This document shows positions 42,401 to 50,500 of a DNA stretch of 64,000 nucleotides, one piece after another. How positions within the stretch are numbered: position 1 is the stretch's first letter; each line of letters begins with the position of its first letter. Both the position numbers and the translations under genes were made by a program. This stretch comes from UBA6059 sp040222235 (lineage in GTDB: Bacteria; Bacteroidota; Bacteroidia; Cytophagales; Cyclobacteriaceae): NCBI GenBank assembly GCA_040222235.1, contig JAVKDO010000116.1, positions 48,021 to 112,020 on the forward strand. The letters are read 5' to 3'. The notes under the pieces were generated by a model. The model saw only the letters and a list, made by a program, of their open reading frames with translations, was not told the DNA's origin and searched no databases.

Positions 42401-42802
42401 GACTTTCTCAGTGAGTGCTTCAGGATAGGTAACGATCAGCTCTCCACTGGACGACTTGTGATTGATCGTATTGAGGATTTCCGCGCGCATCAGCACATTA
42501 GCATTTTCTATTTCCTCAAACTGATAAGGTCGCTTATAGCTAGAGGGAAATAAAAAGACATCTTTTCCCGGTAGGAGGTTTTGAAGATCATTGGCAAAGT
42601 AGGCGGCTTCTTCTTTTTCATGAAGAATGAAAAGATGGTTTTGATGCTGCTTGCTATATACAGCCGCAGCGATAACCGCATCTAAGCTGCCAGTGCAACC
42701 TTTCAGATGAATCTTGTTGCCCTCATTGGGCTTGATATATTCCGCTAGGCTGGAGACAATAGCGTCTTCCTTATAGATTTTGATTAAATCGCTCGCTTTC
42801 AA
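39431..42802 (-). CDS. mfd: Transcription-repair coupling factor Mfd
   Basis: This 1123-residue protein removes stalled RNA polymerase and recruits UvrA. The order is a UvrB-like N-terminal module (about 1-350), the RNA-polymerase-interacting CarD-like domain (VGDFVVHVDYGVGRFAGLD, about 430-500), the RecG-like helicase with Walker A GDVGFGKTEV, DEEQ box and QMRGRVGRS motif VI, and the C-terminal TRCF domain. The start is TTG at 42802 since an in-frame stop lies three codons upstream. Confidence 0.95.
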   Translation of the reverse strand: MKASDLIKIYKEDAIVSSLAEYIKPNEGNKIHLKGCTGSLDAVIAAAVYSKQHQNHLFILHEKEEAAYFANDLQNLLPGKDVFLFPSSYKRPYQFEEIENANVLMRAEILNTINHKSSSGELIVTYPEALTEKVINKSSLLKNTFSASKGESLDINFLTELLTEYDFEKADFVYEPGQFAVRGGILDIYSFASDLPYRVELFGDEIESIRSFDPSNQLSINELKSINIIPNIQTKLLEERRQSFLQFIPKNTKIWFKDEQLTLDVIDKYYERAEGSFDEILRASGNTQIVLDPSALFETATSFSENVGGFAQVHFGNRFYSNPDHTIEYTCSPQPSFQKNFELIVKDLNENQDKGHDLVISADSVKQLSRLQTIFEELDPFLKFSDLNADLRGGFIDQNLGLLCYTDHQLFDRFHRYQTKSKQSKSKALTLKELRNLQVGDFVVHVDYGVGRFAGLDTVDNNGRLQEVMRLVYRDDDLLYVSVHSLHKISKYTGKEGSPPVVNKLGSQDWENKKKKVKKKVKDIAKELIGLYAKRKAARGLAFDPDGFLQAELESSFIYQDTPDQATATQDVKNDMEQPHPMDRLVCGDVGFGKTEVAIRAAFKAVAQGKQVAILVPTTILAMQHQRTFKERLSQFPVEIEYINRFRSTKAIKETLKRLEAGEVNILIGTHRIVNKDVHFKDLGLLVIDEEQKFGVKVKEKLREYKVNVDTLTLTATPIPRTLHFSLMGARDLSVIATPPPNRQPVTTELHTFNEETLRDAISYELRRGGQVFFVHNRVQNIEEIANIVHKLVPDARIGIAHGQMEGEKLEKVMLKFIEGEYDVLVSTNIIESGLDIPNANTIIINRAHMFGLSDLHQMRGRVGRSNKKAFCYLLSQPTASLTSDARKRLSTLEEFTDLGDGFKVAMRDLDIRGAGNLLGGEQSGFINDLGFEMYHKVLDEAIQELKETEFKDLFENDFKKKVKALVTDCSIETDLEILIPNDYVANISERLSLYTQLDNIKNEEELAAFEKSITDRFGPIPESVVDLIKSVRLRWLGIQLGFERISLKRDALKCYFPPSEREDYFKSDMFGHILTYVQLHAKKCRMKDIKNRLILIISDIEEIDSGIKELEMISKESEVTTQ

Positions 42803-42952
42803 TGTCTGTCACTTCAATATTGGAGGAACGCAAAAGTACCTGTTAATTGGTACATGGCGCATATGGCTTAGTTGCTATCCCAAATAATAGGGCTTTGTCT
42901 AATTTGGATTGTTAATTGAAACCTGAAGGCTAAAAAATGGTTATCAACTAGT

Positions 42953-43603
42953 ATGGAATATTTTGAAGGAGGACGGGAGAGTAAATACTTAGATAGGAAG
43001 GATAAGCCACAATCCACCATGGAGCGGATTGAAAAGCTACATCCCTACCAGTTGATTCTTTATTTATCTCTTATGGGTAGTGGGGTAATATTCTTATTTC
43101 TTTTGATTGCAAACTTTGCAACCAGACCGGCTGACATAGCACTCGAAAACTTCAAGCTACCAAAGCAGTTTGTAGTGAGCACCGTGATCATCTTGCTATC
43201 GAGTTATGTAATGAGCTCAGTCACCAAGCTCTTCCGTGAAGAGCAGCTCATCACCCTCAGAAATAATTTGGGTATCGGATTAGTCCTTTCCCTTGCTTTT
43301 ACTATTAGCCAATATGCGGGCTGGCTCTCCATGGTTGATCAAGGCATACTCTTCGAAGGTAGAACGGGTGGTGTCTATCTATATATTTTGAGTGGTCTAC
43401 ACTTGATCCATATGATTGGCGGCATCTTTTTCTTACTAATGATCTTTATCGAAATCGCCAAGATGAGTAAAGATCCCATCAAGAGCCTGGTAGGTACAAC
43501 CAACCCATATCACAAATTAAAAATGAATTTGCTGGTCACCTACTGGCACTATCTCGACATCACCTGGGTGCTCTTATTTTTCTATTTTCTTTTCAGCTAC
43601 TAG
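42953..43603 (+). CDS. Haem-copper oxidase subunit III (cytochrome c oxidase family)
   Basis: This 216-residue protein has a soluble N-terminal tail followed by about five membrane helices. It carries the subunit III features GVYLYILSGLHLIHMIGG and a C-terminal YWHYLDITWVLLFFYFL. This is the shorter five-helix form. No subunits I or II are adjacent, so it may be an extra or scattered subunit. It is transcribed divergently from mfd. Confidence 0.88.
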   Translation: MEYFEGGRESKYLDRKDKPQSTMERIEKLHPYQLILYLSLMGSGVIFLFLLIANFATRPADIALENFKLPKQFVVSTVIILLSSYVMSSVTKLFREEQLITLRNNLGIGLVLSLAFTISQYAGWLSMVDQGILFEGRTGGVYLYILSGLHLIHMIGGIFFLLMIFIEIAKMSKDPIKSLVGTTNPYHKLKMNLLVTYWHYLDITWVLLFFYFLFSY

Positions 43604-43709
43604 CAACAAGCCATAATAATACTAAACCCAACTCGTTGATTTATCGTATTTAAGAGAGGTATACTTTGAATGTTTTCAAGTATTAAAGATTAGGTTAGGT
43701 TGGTGATTT

Positions 43710-43740
43710 AGCGCGTTCCGGTTTCCGGGCGCGCTTTTTC
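43710..43740 (+). terminator. Rho-independent terminator downstream of the oxidase subunit gene
   Basis: AGCGCG (43710-43715) pairs with CGCGCT (43730-43735), with an inner CCGG pairing, and five T residues follow. It lies about 107 bases after the oxidase stop on the plus strand. Confidence 0.7.
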
Positions 43741-43821
43741 TTTGTCCTTGATTTATCGGACACTACCGCAAATAACAACCCTGCTTGTTACATGCCCGTT
43801 TTCAATATGGTCAGGCTTCAC

Positions 43822-43829
43822 TATTTTTG
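43822..43829 (+). promoter_or_regulatory. Possible -7 box of the S1/P1 nuclease gene
   Basis: TATTTTTG matches TAnnTTTG and would start the transcript about eight bases before the ATG at 43841. No exact TTG is found at the -33 position. Confidence 0.35.
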
Positions 43830-43840
43830 GAATAAAAAAG

Positions 43841-44611
43841 ATGGCGAAGCGACTCCTCCTTTCTCTGATATTAGTGCTGATCATTCACTGCAATGGCCTG
43901 ACCTGGGGCAAGACAGGTCACAGAATAGTCGGGCAAATAGCAGAAAATCACCTATCGAAGAAAGCAAAGAAACAAATCGACATCATTTTGCAAGGTGAAA
44001 GCTTGGCCATATCAGCCAACTTCATGGATTGGATAAAGGCAGAGCGCTCTTACAATCATATGAATCCGTGGCACTACTGTACCATACCCGACGGTCAGAC
44101 TTACGAAGAGGTCGGTGCTCCAGAGGAAGGAGACGCTATTCAAACCATCAATCGCCTCATCTCAGAATTGAAGAGCAAGAAATTTACTGATGAAGATGAA
44201 GCCTTTGCACTGAAATGTCTGGTACACCTCATCGGCGATATTCACCAGCCACTGCATGTGGGGAATGGTGAAGACAAGGGCGGTAATGATGTCAAACTAA
44301 AATTTTTCAGAGAAGACCGCAACCTTCACAGCATCTGGGATAGTGGTATGATTGATCATGAGCAGTTGAGTTACACCGAATACACGGCTGATATTGACAA
44401 TCTATCTGATGCCAGAGTAGCACTGCTTCAGAGCAGCACCCTAATGGTATGGATCAATGAGTCCAAAGACCTTAGGCCAGAAGTCTATGATTATTCTGAA
44501 AATGGCAACCTCTCCTGGAGATATATCTACGACCACAAATATATCGTAGATAGAAGGCTTGTAGAAGCCGGTGTGCGATTGGCTGGTGTTCTCAACGAGA
44601 TCTATGGCTAG
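43841..44611 (+). CDS. S1/P1-type zinc nuclease (exported)
   Basis: The start at 43841 (MAKRLLLSLILVLIIHCNGLTWG) gives a signal peptide whose cleavage would leave the Trp of WGKTGH at the mature N-terminus, as required in S1/P1 enzymes where Trp1 ligates zinc. Further ligands are visible: His of TGHR, Asp of MDWIKAE, His of HYC, HLIGDIHQPLHVG and HSIWD. The 256-residue length fits. It degrades single-stranded nucleic acids outside the inner membrane, likely for phosphate or nucleoside scavenging. Confidence 0.92.
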   Translation: MAKRLLLSLILVLIIHCNGLTWGKTGHRIVGQIAENHLSKKAKKQIDIILQGESLAISANFMDWIKAERSYNHMNPWHYCTIPDGQTYEEVGAPEEGDAIQTINRLISELKSKKFTDEDEAFALKCLVHLIGDIHQPLHVGNGEDKGGNDVKLKFFREDRNLHSIWDSGMIDHEQLSYTEYTADIDNLSDARVALLQSSTLMVWINESKDLRPEVYDYSENGNLSWRYIYDHKYIVDRRLVEAGVRLAGVLNEIYG

Positions 44612-44670
44612 CACGATAGACTTCATTCGGGTACGACAAACAATAGTGCTTGATATGCGCTTATACCACC

Positions 44671-45168
44671 ATGTCGATCTCTAAGTGGCTCTACCTTTAT
44701 CTTATTATCATCTCTACAGGATGCGCACAAAGAGAGATTTGGCTTCCTGATTCATCACTAACACCGGAGGAGGCTGTAGAAATACAACTCAAGGCCTTTC
44801 TGGATAATCCGTTTCCAGCAAGTGATTTTGGAATTAAGACCGCTTGGGAGTTTGCTTCACCCGCTAACAAGACCATTACAGGCCCCTTTGACAGGTTTCA
44901 GGAGATGCTCTTATCAGAAAGGTATTATCCTTTGCTGACCACACAGGCTTATTCTGTTGAAGAACACTTTCAGGAGAAAGCCTATGCTCAGTATTTTGCT
45001 GTGATCAAGACCAAGGATGACCAACGTGTTCACTACGTTTTTGATCTTTCTTTTCAGACTGACAATGACTGCTGGATGGTAGATGCTGTCTTACTAATGC
45101 CTGAGCGCTTTCAACAAAACCCAAACTCTGTCGCGATGATCGAAGGATTTCGATCTGCACCCTTCTGA
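44671..45168 (+). CDS. DUF4864-like lipoprotein
   Basis: The start at 44671 (MSISKWLYLYLIIISTGC) gives a lipoprotein signal; the upstream start at 44650 adds seven residues. The 165-residue product resembles the NTF2-like DUF4864 fold, with PEEAVEIQLKAFLDNPFPASDFGIKTAWEFASPANK and a C-terminal CWMVDAVLLMP. The function is unknown. It lies between the nuclease and the SDR genes in the same direction. Confidence 0.75.
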   Translation: MSISKWLYLYLIIISTGCAQREIWLPDSSLTPEEAVEIQLKAFLDNPFPASDFGIKTAWEFASPANKTITGPFDRFQEMLLSERYYPLLTTQAYSVEEHFQEKAYAQYFAVIKTKDDQRVHYVFDLSFQTDNDCWMVDAVLLMPERFQQNPNSVAMIEGFRSAPF

Positions 45169-45214
45169 TTAATCCATCCCGCGTGTTACCTTTAGGGCTT
45201 TCAAAGCTCAGAGG

Positions 45215-45976
45215 ATGTATATCAATTTATCAGGTCTGAATGTGCTCGTGACTGGAGCAAGTAGGGGAATAGGAAAAGCAATCGCGTCCAAACTGGCGGA
45301 AGCGGGCGCTACCATCGCCGTACATTACAATAAGAATGTCCGGGAGGCAGAGAATCTGGCTCATGTATTGGGTAATGAATCAAAGCCATTTCAAGCTGAC
45401 CTGACCAGTCCTGATGAGGTGGCTTCTCTTTTTGATAGAGTCGCACTGCAGTTTGGTTCGATAGAGATACTTGTCAATAATGCCGGAACTGCGATTCCTA
45501 CGCCTATCGAGACAGGAGATGACCAGTGGATTGCCGAATGGAACGAGACCATGATGGTCAACTTGACTGCTACCGGGATATTATGTAAAAAGGCAATAGA
45601 GCACATCATCAAGCGAAACAGTACCGGCAGGATAATCAATATCACCTCCAGAGCAGCTTTCCGTGGAGATACCGCGGACTATATGGCTTATGCTGCGAGT
45701 AAAGCAGGAGTGGTAGCTCTGACAAGATCTATCGCCAGGGCCTATGGAAAAGACGGCATCAAAGCATTCAACATTGCGCCTGGTTTTGTACGAACAGATA
45801 TGGCCCGTGAGTTTATTGAGAAGTACGGTGAGCAGTACGCCACAAGCGATATAGCATTGGAGCGCCTAACGGAACCGAAGGATATCGCACCCATGGTGAC
45901 TTTCCTAGCTAGTGGGATGGCAGATCATGCCACGGGCTGCACCATTGACATCAACGCTGCGAGTTACGTGCATTAA
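45215..45976 (+). CDS. Short-chain dehydrogenase/reductase
   Basis: This 253-residue SDR has the cofactor motif VTGASRGIGKAIA at residues 10-22, NNAGTA, the catalytic Ser in INITSRAAF and the YxxxK in YMAYAASKAG. The family catalyses NAD(P)-dependent oxidoreduction, here possibly of a 3-oxoacyl or sugar-type substrate; the exact one is not readable. A GAGG sequence precedes the ATG. It converges on the VOC gene nine bases away. Confidence 0.9.
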   Translation: MYINLSGLNVLVTGASRGIGKAIASKLAEAGATIAVHYNKNVREAENLAHVLGNESKPFQADLTSPDEVASLFDRVALQFGSIEILVNNAGTAIPTPIETGDDQWIAEWNETMMVNLTATGILCKKAIEHIIKRNSTGRIINITSRAAFRGDTADYMAYAASKAGVVALTRSIARAYGKDGIKAFNIAPGFVRTDMAREFIEKYGEQYATSDIALERLTEPKDIAPMVTFLASGMADHATGCTIDINAASYVH

Positions 45977-45985
45977 AGCAATCAA

Positions 45986-46402
45986 TTACTTTGCAAAGAG
46001 TTGACTCTGGTCTTTGAAGACTTTGAACTCCAGCGCATTTCCGCTAGGATCTAAAAAGAACATGGTGGCCTGCTCACAAACCTCACCCTCATACCGAATC
46101 TGAGGTTCGATGATAAAATCAATGCCGTGCGATTTGAGTTTATTGGCAAGGTCTTGCCACTGCTGCCGTTCAAGAATAGCTCCGAAATGGCTGACCGGCA
46201 CCTTTTTCCCATCCACATCGTTGGTTTGAGTGTTTTTGAGTTCGTCAGACGTGACGTGGGCACTCAGGTGGTGACCAAAAAAGTTGAAATCAATCCAACG
46301 ATCCGTGGATCGACCAATCTCACAACTCAATAAATCACCGAAGAAATTTCGGGTGGCTTCAATATCTTTGACAGGAAATGCCAGGTGAAAAGGAGTACTC
46401 AT
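45986..46402 (-). CDS. VOC-family (glyoxalase/dioxygenase fold) protein
   Basis: The start at 46402 (MSTPFHLAFPVKDIEATRNFF) removes ten atypical residues of the longer frame. The 138-residue protein has the paired beta-alpha-beta-beta-beta modules of the vicinal oxygen chelate family. Candidate metal ligands are His in FHLAFPV, His in HFGAIL and the Glu in NALEFKVF. Relatives are lactoylglutathione lyases and extradiol dioxygenases; the activity is not assignable. Confidence 0.85.
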   Translation of the reverse strand: MSTPFHLAFPVKDIEATRNFFGDLLSCEIGRSTDRWIDFNFFGHHLSAHVTSDELKNTQTNDVDGKKVPVSHFGAILERQQWQDLANKLKSHGIDFIIEPQIRYEGEVCEQATMFFLDPSGNALEFKVFKDQSQLFAK

Positions 46403-46472
46403 AGCTCTTGATGTTTGGTCTAAATTAAACAATTACGGAACGGCGGCATTTCCATTCGTATAACTTGAGGAC

Positions 46473-47366
46473 ATGGCAAATCGAAAGAAAATAGCGCTGG
46501 TACTATCTAGTGGAGGAGCTCGCGGCTTGGCGCACATCGGTGTGATCGAGCGGCTGGAAGAAGAGGGCTTTGAGATTGCAGCCATCGCCGGATCATCTAT
46601 TGGGGCTGTGATCGGGGCTTTCTATGCCTGCGGACAGCTGGATACGTACAAAAAATGGGTACTCAACCTTGATAGACTAGATTTATTCAACCTGTTTGAT
46701 TTTACCATTAGCACGAAGGCGTTTATCAAAGGAGATAAGCTATTCCGCTCGTTGGAGGAGTTGATCGATGATCGACCTTTGGAGCGTTTGCGCATTCCTT
46801 TTGCAGCGATAGCCACGGATATCGTCAATCAAAAGGAGGTCGTCTTTGAGTCAGGTAGTATGTATGCAGCATTGCGAGCATCTACAGCCATACCTACTGT
46901 CATTCGTCCGGTGGTCAGAGAAGGGGTAGAGTTAATTGATGGTGGAGTCATCAACCCTATGCCGATGGATAGGGTGAAGAGATCGGTAGGAGACCTGATG
47001 GTGGTAGTCAACATCAACGCCAATATCGAATACCAACGCCCGGCATTGGAAGTGGAAAAACAAAAAAAGGTGGATAAGGACTACACAGACAAGCTTAACA
47101 GCTTTGTGAAGAAATGGAGTTCGAAAGTGCCGTCGACAAACACAAGCACCAAAAATCTCGGATTCCTGGAGCTAATTAATAGATCGCTCGATTTGATGCA
47201 GGATCAATTGACCATCGCCAAGATTTCACAGCACCAACCGGATCTGGTTGTCAACTTTTCAAAAAAGGCCTGCACGACCTTTGAGTTTTATAAGGCTAAA
47301 GAAATGATCCAAGGAGGTCGTGATGCCTTAGATCGAGAGCTTGATAAGCTAAAGGAGCTGGCCTAA
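46473..47366 (+). CDS. Patatin-like phospholipase
   Basis: This 297-residue cytosolic serine hydrolase of the RssA/patatin type carries the oxyanion motif SSGGARG (12-18), the nucleophile elbow GSSIG (S42) and the catalytic Asp in LIDGGVINPMP. It is likely a lipid acyl hydrolase. A GAGG lies four bases before the start. It ends one base before the convergent TPM gene. Confidence 0.9.
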   Translation: MANRKKIALVLSSGGARGLAHIGVIERLEEEGFEIAAIAGSSIGAVIGAFYACGQLDTYKKWVLNLDRLDLFNLFDFTISTKAFIKGDKLFRSLEELIDDRPLERLRIPFAAIATDIVNQKEVVFESGSMYAALRASTAIPTVIRPVVREGVELIDGGVINPMPMDRVKRSVGDLMVVVNINANIEYQRPALEVEKQKKVDKDYTDKLNSFVKKWSSKVPSTNTSTKNLGFLELINRSLDLMQDQLTIAKISQHQPDLVVNFSKKACTTFEFYKAKEMIQGGRDALDRELDKLKELA

Positions 47367-48119
47367 CTACCAGGAGCCACTAGCACCACCACCGCCGAAG
47401 CTTCCACCACCAAATCCACCAAAGCTTCCACTACCGCTGGAAAAACTGTCAAAGCCTCTACCTCGATTGCTGTTGAGTCCGCCCAACATCCACATGGACG
47501 TCATAGTATTTATAGGTCTGGAGCCATAGCTTCGTTTTCCTCTCCTGCTCATGCGAGAAATATTCCAGAATAGCCAGATGATAAACACCACGACCAAGAA
47601 TGGGCGGCCTAGAGATTTTTGCTCGCTGGGGTCAGCCTGGAACTCTCCGCTGGCCATGGCCATCAGTATGCTGGTGGTTTGATCCATGCCATCAAAATAT
47701 TGACCATTTCGGAAGTTGGGCAAGATGTAGTTATCAATCAGTCGCTTTGAGTCCGCATCTGTAATGACCGGCTCCAGGCCATATCCTGTACTGATGCTGA
47801 CTTTTCGATCATCCATAGCGACCAGCAGCAGCACGCCATTATCCTTTTTGGCTTTGCCGATTTTCCATTCCTCCGCCAGCTCAGCACCATATTGACTGAT
47901 GTCATATGGCCCTGTAGATCCTATGATCACTACCGCAATTTCGTTGGACGTACTATCATTGTAATTGCGAAGCTTATTTTCTAATAGACCAAGCTGCTGA
48001 GGACTGAGCGCTTGAGCAAAATCATTAACCAACCTTGGAGGATTCATAGGCTGTGGAAAGTCCTGTGCAAAGACATTCACAGTTGTGATTAGCAGTAGAA
48101 GTAAAAAAAGTCGCGTCAT
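47367..48119 (-). CDS. TPM-domain membrane protein with Gly-rich tail
   Basis: This 250-residue protein has a signal peptide (ending VFAQ), a TPM (thylakoid acid phosphatase/MOLO1) domain with RLVNDFAQALSPQQLGLLENKL and DNGVLLLVAMDDRKVSISTGYGLE, a membrane helix around 165, and a C-terminal tail of repeated Gly, Ser and Phe ending GASGSW. The start immediately follows the upstream stop (TAGATG). With the second TPM protein and LemA it forms the three-gene set common in Gram-negative bacteria, thought to act in membrane homeostasis. Confidence 0.9.
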   Translation of the reverse strand: MTRLFLLLLLITTVNVFAQDFPQPMNPPRLVNDFAQALSPQQLGLLENKLRNYNDSTSNEIAVVIIGSTGPYDISQYGAELAEEWKIGKAKKDNGVLLLVAMDDRKVSISTGYGLEPVITDADSKRLIDNYILPNFRNGQYFDGMDQTTSILMAMASGEFQADPSEQKSLGRPFLVVVFIIWLFWNISRMSRRGKRSYGSRPINTMTSMWMLGGLNSNRGRGFDSFSSGSGSFGGFGGGSFGGGGASGSW

Positions 48120-48557
48120 CTAATTGTTTCCGTAGGAGATTTCATCTGTGATTTCATTTTCATCATTGACAAGCGCTGGAAAATTATCCTTGAGGGTCTG
48201 ACCAGTCATTTTGATGCCTTCACAAAGGCCAAGGATCATAGCATCAGCCTTGAACCGCGCCATCATATGTTCTTTGATATCTCCCCAGTAGTGATCCTCT
48301 ACTTTCTGATTGATACCTGCATCTCCGATGATTGCAAACTTGTGATCTTCTACCGCCAAATAGAAAAGCACACCGTTGCGGAGCTTGGTTTTGTGCATAC
48401 TGAGGAGGCTAAATACCTCAGCAGCCCGATCCAAGACGTCTCCTTTACATTTGTTCTCTACATGAAGACGGATCTCACCAGAGGTAGCTCTCTCGGCCTC
48501 TTGGATAGCATCGACGATTGCTCTGCCCTCTACATCACTGAATAACTCTTTCGCCAT
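48120..48557 (-). CDS. TPM-domain protein (second copy, no signal)
   Basis: This 145-residue protein consists of a TPM domain without signal peptide: IVDAIQEAERATSGEIRLHVENKC and NGVLFYLAVEDHKFAIIGDAGI are the core blocks. It is probably attached to the membrane through partners. It lies between LemA and the larger TPM gene with almost no spacing, so all three are translated together. Confidence 0.88.
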   Translation of the reverse strand: MAKELFSDVEGRAIVDAIQEAERATSGEIRLHVENKCKGDVLDRAAEVFSLLSMHKTKLRNGVLFYLAVEDHKFAIIGDAGINQKVEDHYWGDIKEHMMARFKADAMILGLCEGIKMTGQTLKDNFPALVNDENEITDEISYGNN

Positions 48558-48560
48558 AGT

Positions 48561-49139
48561 CTAAAACTTTACTTCAGGAGCTTTATCAGCACCTTGGTCT
48601 GCCTCGAAGTAGCCCTTTTTCTCAAAATTAAACCACCCAGCAACAAAATTCTGTGGGAACTTTCGGATGTAGGTATTGTAGCCCTGGACCGTATCGTTGA
48701 ATTTTTTTCTTTCTACCGCAATTCTGTTTTCCGTGCCCTCGAGTTGTGCCTGTAAGTCCCGGAAATTTTGATTGGCTTTGAGATCAGGATAGCGCTCTAC
48801 GACTACCATCAGCTTTGATAAGGCAGAGCCTAGTCCGTTTTGCGCCTGCTGAAATTGGGCAAGGCTCTCTGGGCTTAAGTTATCGGCAGAGATCGTAGTA
48901 CTGGTCGCTTTCGCCCTGGCCTCTATGACCTGGGTCAAGGTCTCCTGCTCAAAGTCAGCATACCCTTTTACCGTATTGACCAAATTGGGAATAAGGTCAG
49001 CACGTCGTTGGTAGACATTTTCTACCTGCGCCCACTGTCCGCTGATTGCCTCTTCACGAGACACCATTTCATTGTATCCGCAAGATGAAAGTTGTGCTGC
49101 TAATGCAAACAGGAAAATATTAATCGATAGTCTTTTCAT
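48561..49139 (-). CDS. lemA: LemA-family lipoprotein
   Basis: This 192-residue protein has an N-terminal signal with Cys at residue 20 (ALAAQLSSCG) and the all-helical LemA fold: QWAQVENVYQRRADLIPNLVNTVKGYADFEQETLTQVIEARAKA and the C-terminal NTYIRKFPQNFVAGWFNFEKKGYFEA. LemA proteins are membrane-anchored helical bundles of uncertain role. It is the first gene of the LemA-TPM-TPM operon. Confidence 0.95.
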   Translation of the reverse strand: MKRLSINIFLFALAAQLSSCGYNEMVSREEAISGQWAQVENVYQRRADLIPNLVNTVKGYADFEQETLTQVIEARAKATSTTISADNLSPESLAQFQQAQNGLGSALSKLMVVVERYPDLKANQNFRDLQAQLEGTENRIAVERKKFNDTVQGYNTYIRKFPQNFVAGWFNFEKKGYFEADQGADKAPEVKF

Positions 49140-49222
49140 TTCTTATTGTATTCTAGAACAAATCTACGCACCTATTTTAGCTTAGTAAACTCTTACTCTA
49201 CAATTCTGGTTTCATCAATATT

Positions 49223-49780
49223 ATGTACATCAACAAAGCAATTTTATTTCTGGTAAGTCTAACACTCCTGGCATGCCAGGCTGATAAGCCAGAAGCGATT
49301 TCGTTAGAGGACATTGACTTTATGACGAATGACGCTTCTGAAATATTTTTTAAGAACGTGAGACAGTCCTATTATGATAAACAGGAGATAGCTGCTGCGG
49401 GGATGGATGTCTTCCGAATGTCGGATCGCAACCTTGAAGCGGACTACCCCTTGATTCATTTGGCGATAGCCTACAACTGGAGAAATGACCAAGCCTTCCT
49501 GATGGTAGAGCCCAACGCTAGTATTACGAACCCTGAAGAATTTGAACTGTGGAGTATCAAACCAACAAGCCAAGACACTACGGTCATTCCCTACACAATG
49601 GGTAATATGAAAGATCAGGTCACCTTCGCACATCGTATTTTTCAGGCATTGAGCGCTGAGAGCCAATTATATTTTTATGATGGACAAGCGGCTAGACCAA
49701 TTTTCGATAAATTCGAGGATAGAGAAGTACTGCGAAAGACGGTACTGGATTATTATAAACTTATTGATTTGATACGTTAG
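49223..49780 (+). CDS. Lipoprotein of unknown function
   Basis: This 185-residue protein begins with a lipoprotein signal (MYINKAILFLVSLTLLAC, Cys 18). The mature part is mixed alpha/beta without a motif I recognise; FRMSDRNLEADYPLIHLAIAYNWRNDQAFLMVEP and RPIFDKFEDREVLRKTVLDYYKLIDLI are its most structured parts. It is transcribed divergently from lemA and sits ahead of a YHS protein. Confidence 0.7.
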   Translation: MYINKAILFLVSLTLLACQADKPEAISLEDIDFMTNDASEIFFKNVRQSYYDKQEIAAAGMDVFRMSDRNLEADYPLIHLAIAYNWRNDQAFLMVEPNASITNPEEFELWSIKPTSQDTTVIPYTMGNMKDQVTFAHRIFQALSAESQLYFYDGQAARPIFDKFEDREVLRKTVLDYYKLIDLIR

Positions 49781-49868
49781 CACGAATGTCAACTTACTGA
49801 CAACCTGCCCACCCGGGACGTCCAAATAAAAACATCCACCGTATTACGATCTAACAAGCTTTTGGAAT

Positions 49869-50330
49869 ATGAAAAGAATCAAACTAATAGTACTAATACT
49901 TTCCCTGATTGGGGTAAGCGCTGCGCAAGCACAACATAAATATAGCTGCTCAGCAGATGAGAAAGCATTTGGCGGAAACGATCTTGTGGCCTATTTCGCT
50001 GGGACTGCTCAGCCAGGCTTGGATGAGTTTAAGCTTGAATATGACGGACTGCAGTTGTATTTCGCAAATGCTGAGAACAGAGCAACCTTCCAGGAAAACC
50101 CTGAAGAGTATATTCCAGCTTACGGCGGATGGTGCGCCACGGCGGTTTCGTCGGATGTATATGTGACCCCAGATTACAATATGTTCAAGATTCAGGATGG
50201 CGAACTCTTCTTTTTTGAGGTAAAGGCCTTTTACAACGGAAAGACCCAGTGGGAAAAGGATCCAGATATTCATGAAATCTCTGCCACAAAAAATTATCGA
50301 GAGAAATTCGAGATTAACGAAGAACAGTAG
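49869..50330 (+). CDS. Exported YHS-domain protein
   Basis: This 153-residue protein has a signal peptide (ending AAQAQ) and a YHS-type domain in which the motif is GGNDLVAYFAGTAQPGLDEF, followed by YFANAENRATFQENPEEYIPAYGGWCATAVS. YHS domains bind metals and occur in metal-handling and oxidoreductase proteins. The class fits the Bacteroidota YHS proteins with a C-terminal acidic and Lys-rich tail. No partner gene is obvious. Confidence 0.85.
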   Translation: MKRIKLIVLILSLIGVSAAQAQHKYSCSADEKAFGGNDLVAYFAGTAQPGLDEFKLEYDGLQLYFANAENRATFQENPEEYIPAYGGWCATAVSSDVYVTPDYNMFKIQDGELFFFEVKAFYNGKTQWEKDPDIHEISATKNYREKFEINEEQ

Positions 50331-50344
50331 CCGTTCAGGTGGAT

Positions 50345-50358
50345 TCTGCTATAGCAGA
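50345..50358. promoter_or_regulatory. 14-bp perfect palindrome with a repeated half-site
   Basis: TCTGCTATAGCAGA is perfectly palindromic, and its half ATAGCAGA recurs at 50364-50371. It lies just after the YHS gene stop and may be an operator or an mRNA end structure. Confidence 0.35.
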
Positions 50359-50392
50359 TCGACATAGCAGAACCACTTTCAATAGAGTAGGA

Positions 50393-50500
50393 TTAATAGT
50401 ATTCTTTCTTTGCTTTGAACTTTTTTGGCGCTTTAGGTTTATTAGAGGAGGCAGTGGGCTTGATGATTCGAGCGTTCTCCTTCCCAAACCGTAAGCGCAT
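50393..50500 (-). CDS. Possible 35-residue basic peptide
   Basis: An ATG at 50500 opens a 35-codon frame (MRLRFGKENARIIKP...) ending in a Lys/Ala/Pro-rich KPKAPKKFKAKKEYY. Its first base coincides with the first base of the kefF start codon on the other strand. The composition is like a nucleic-acid-binding tail, but no family is recognised and no promoter is evident. Confidence 0.3.
   Translation of the reverse strand: MRLRFGKENARIIKPTASSNKPKAPKKFKAKKEYY

Noticed and set aside
43106..43123. TTGCAA-ACT-TTGCAA inside the oxidase subunit gene
   Set aside because: The half-sites match the metal-regulon motif, but the spacer is 3 instead of 5 bases, they form a direct and not only inverted arrangement within coding sequence, and no metal gene is near.
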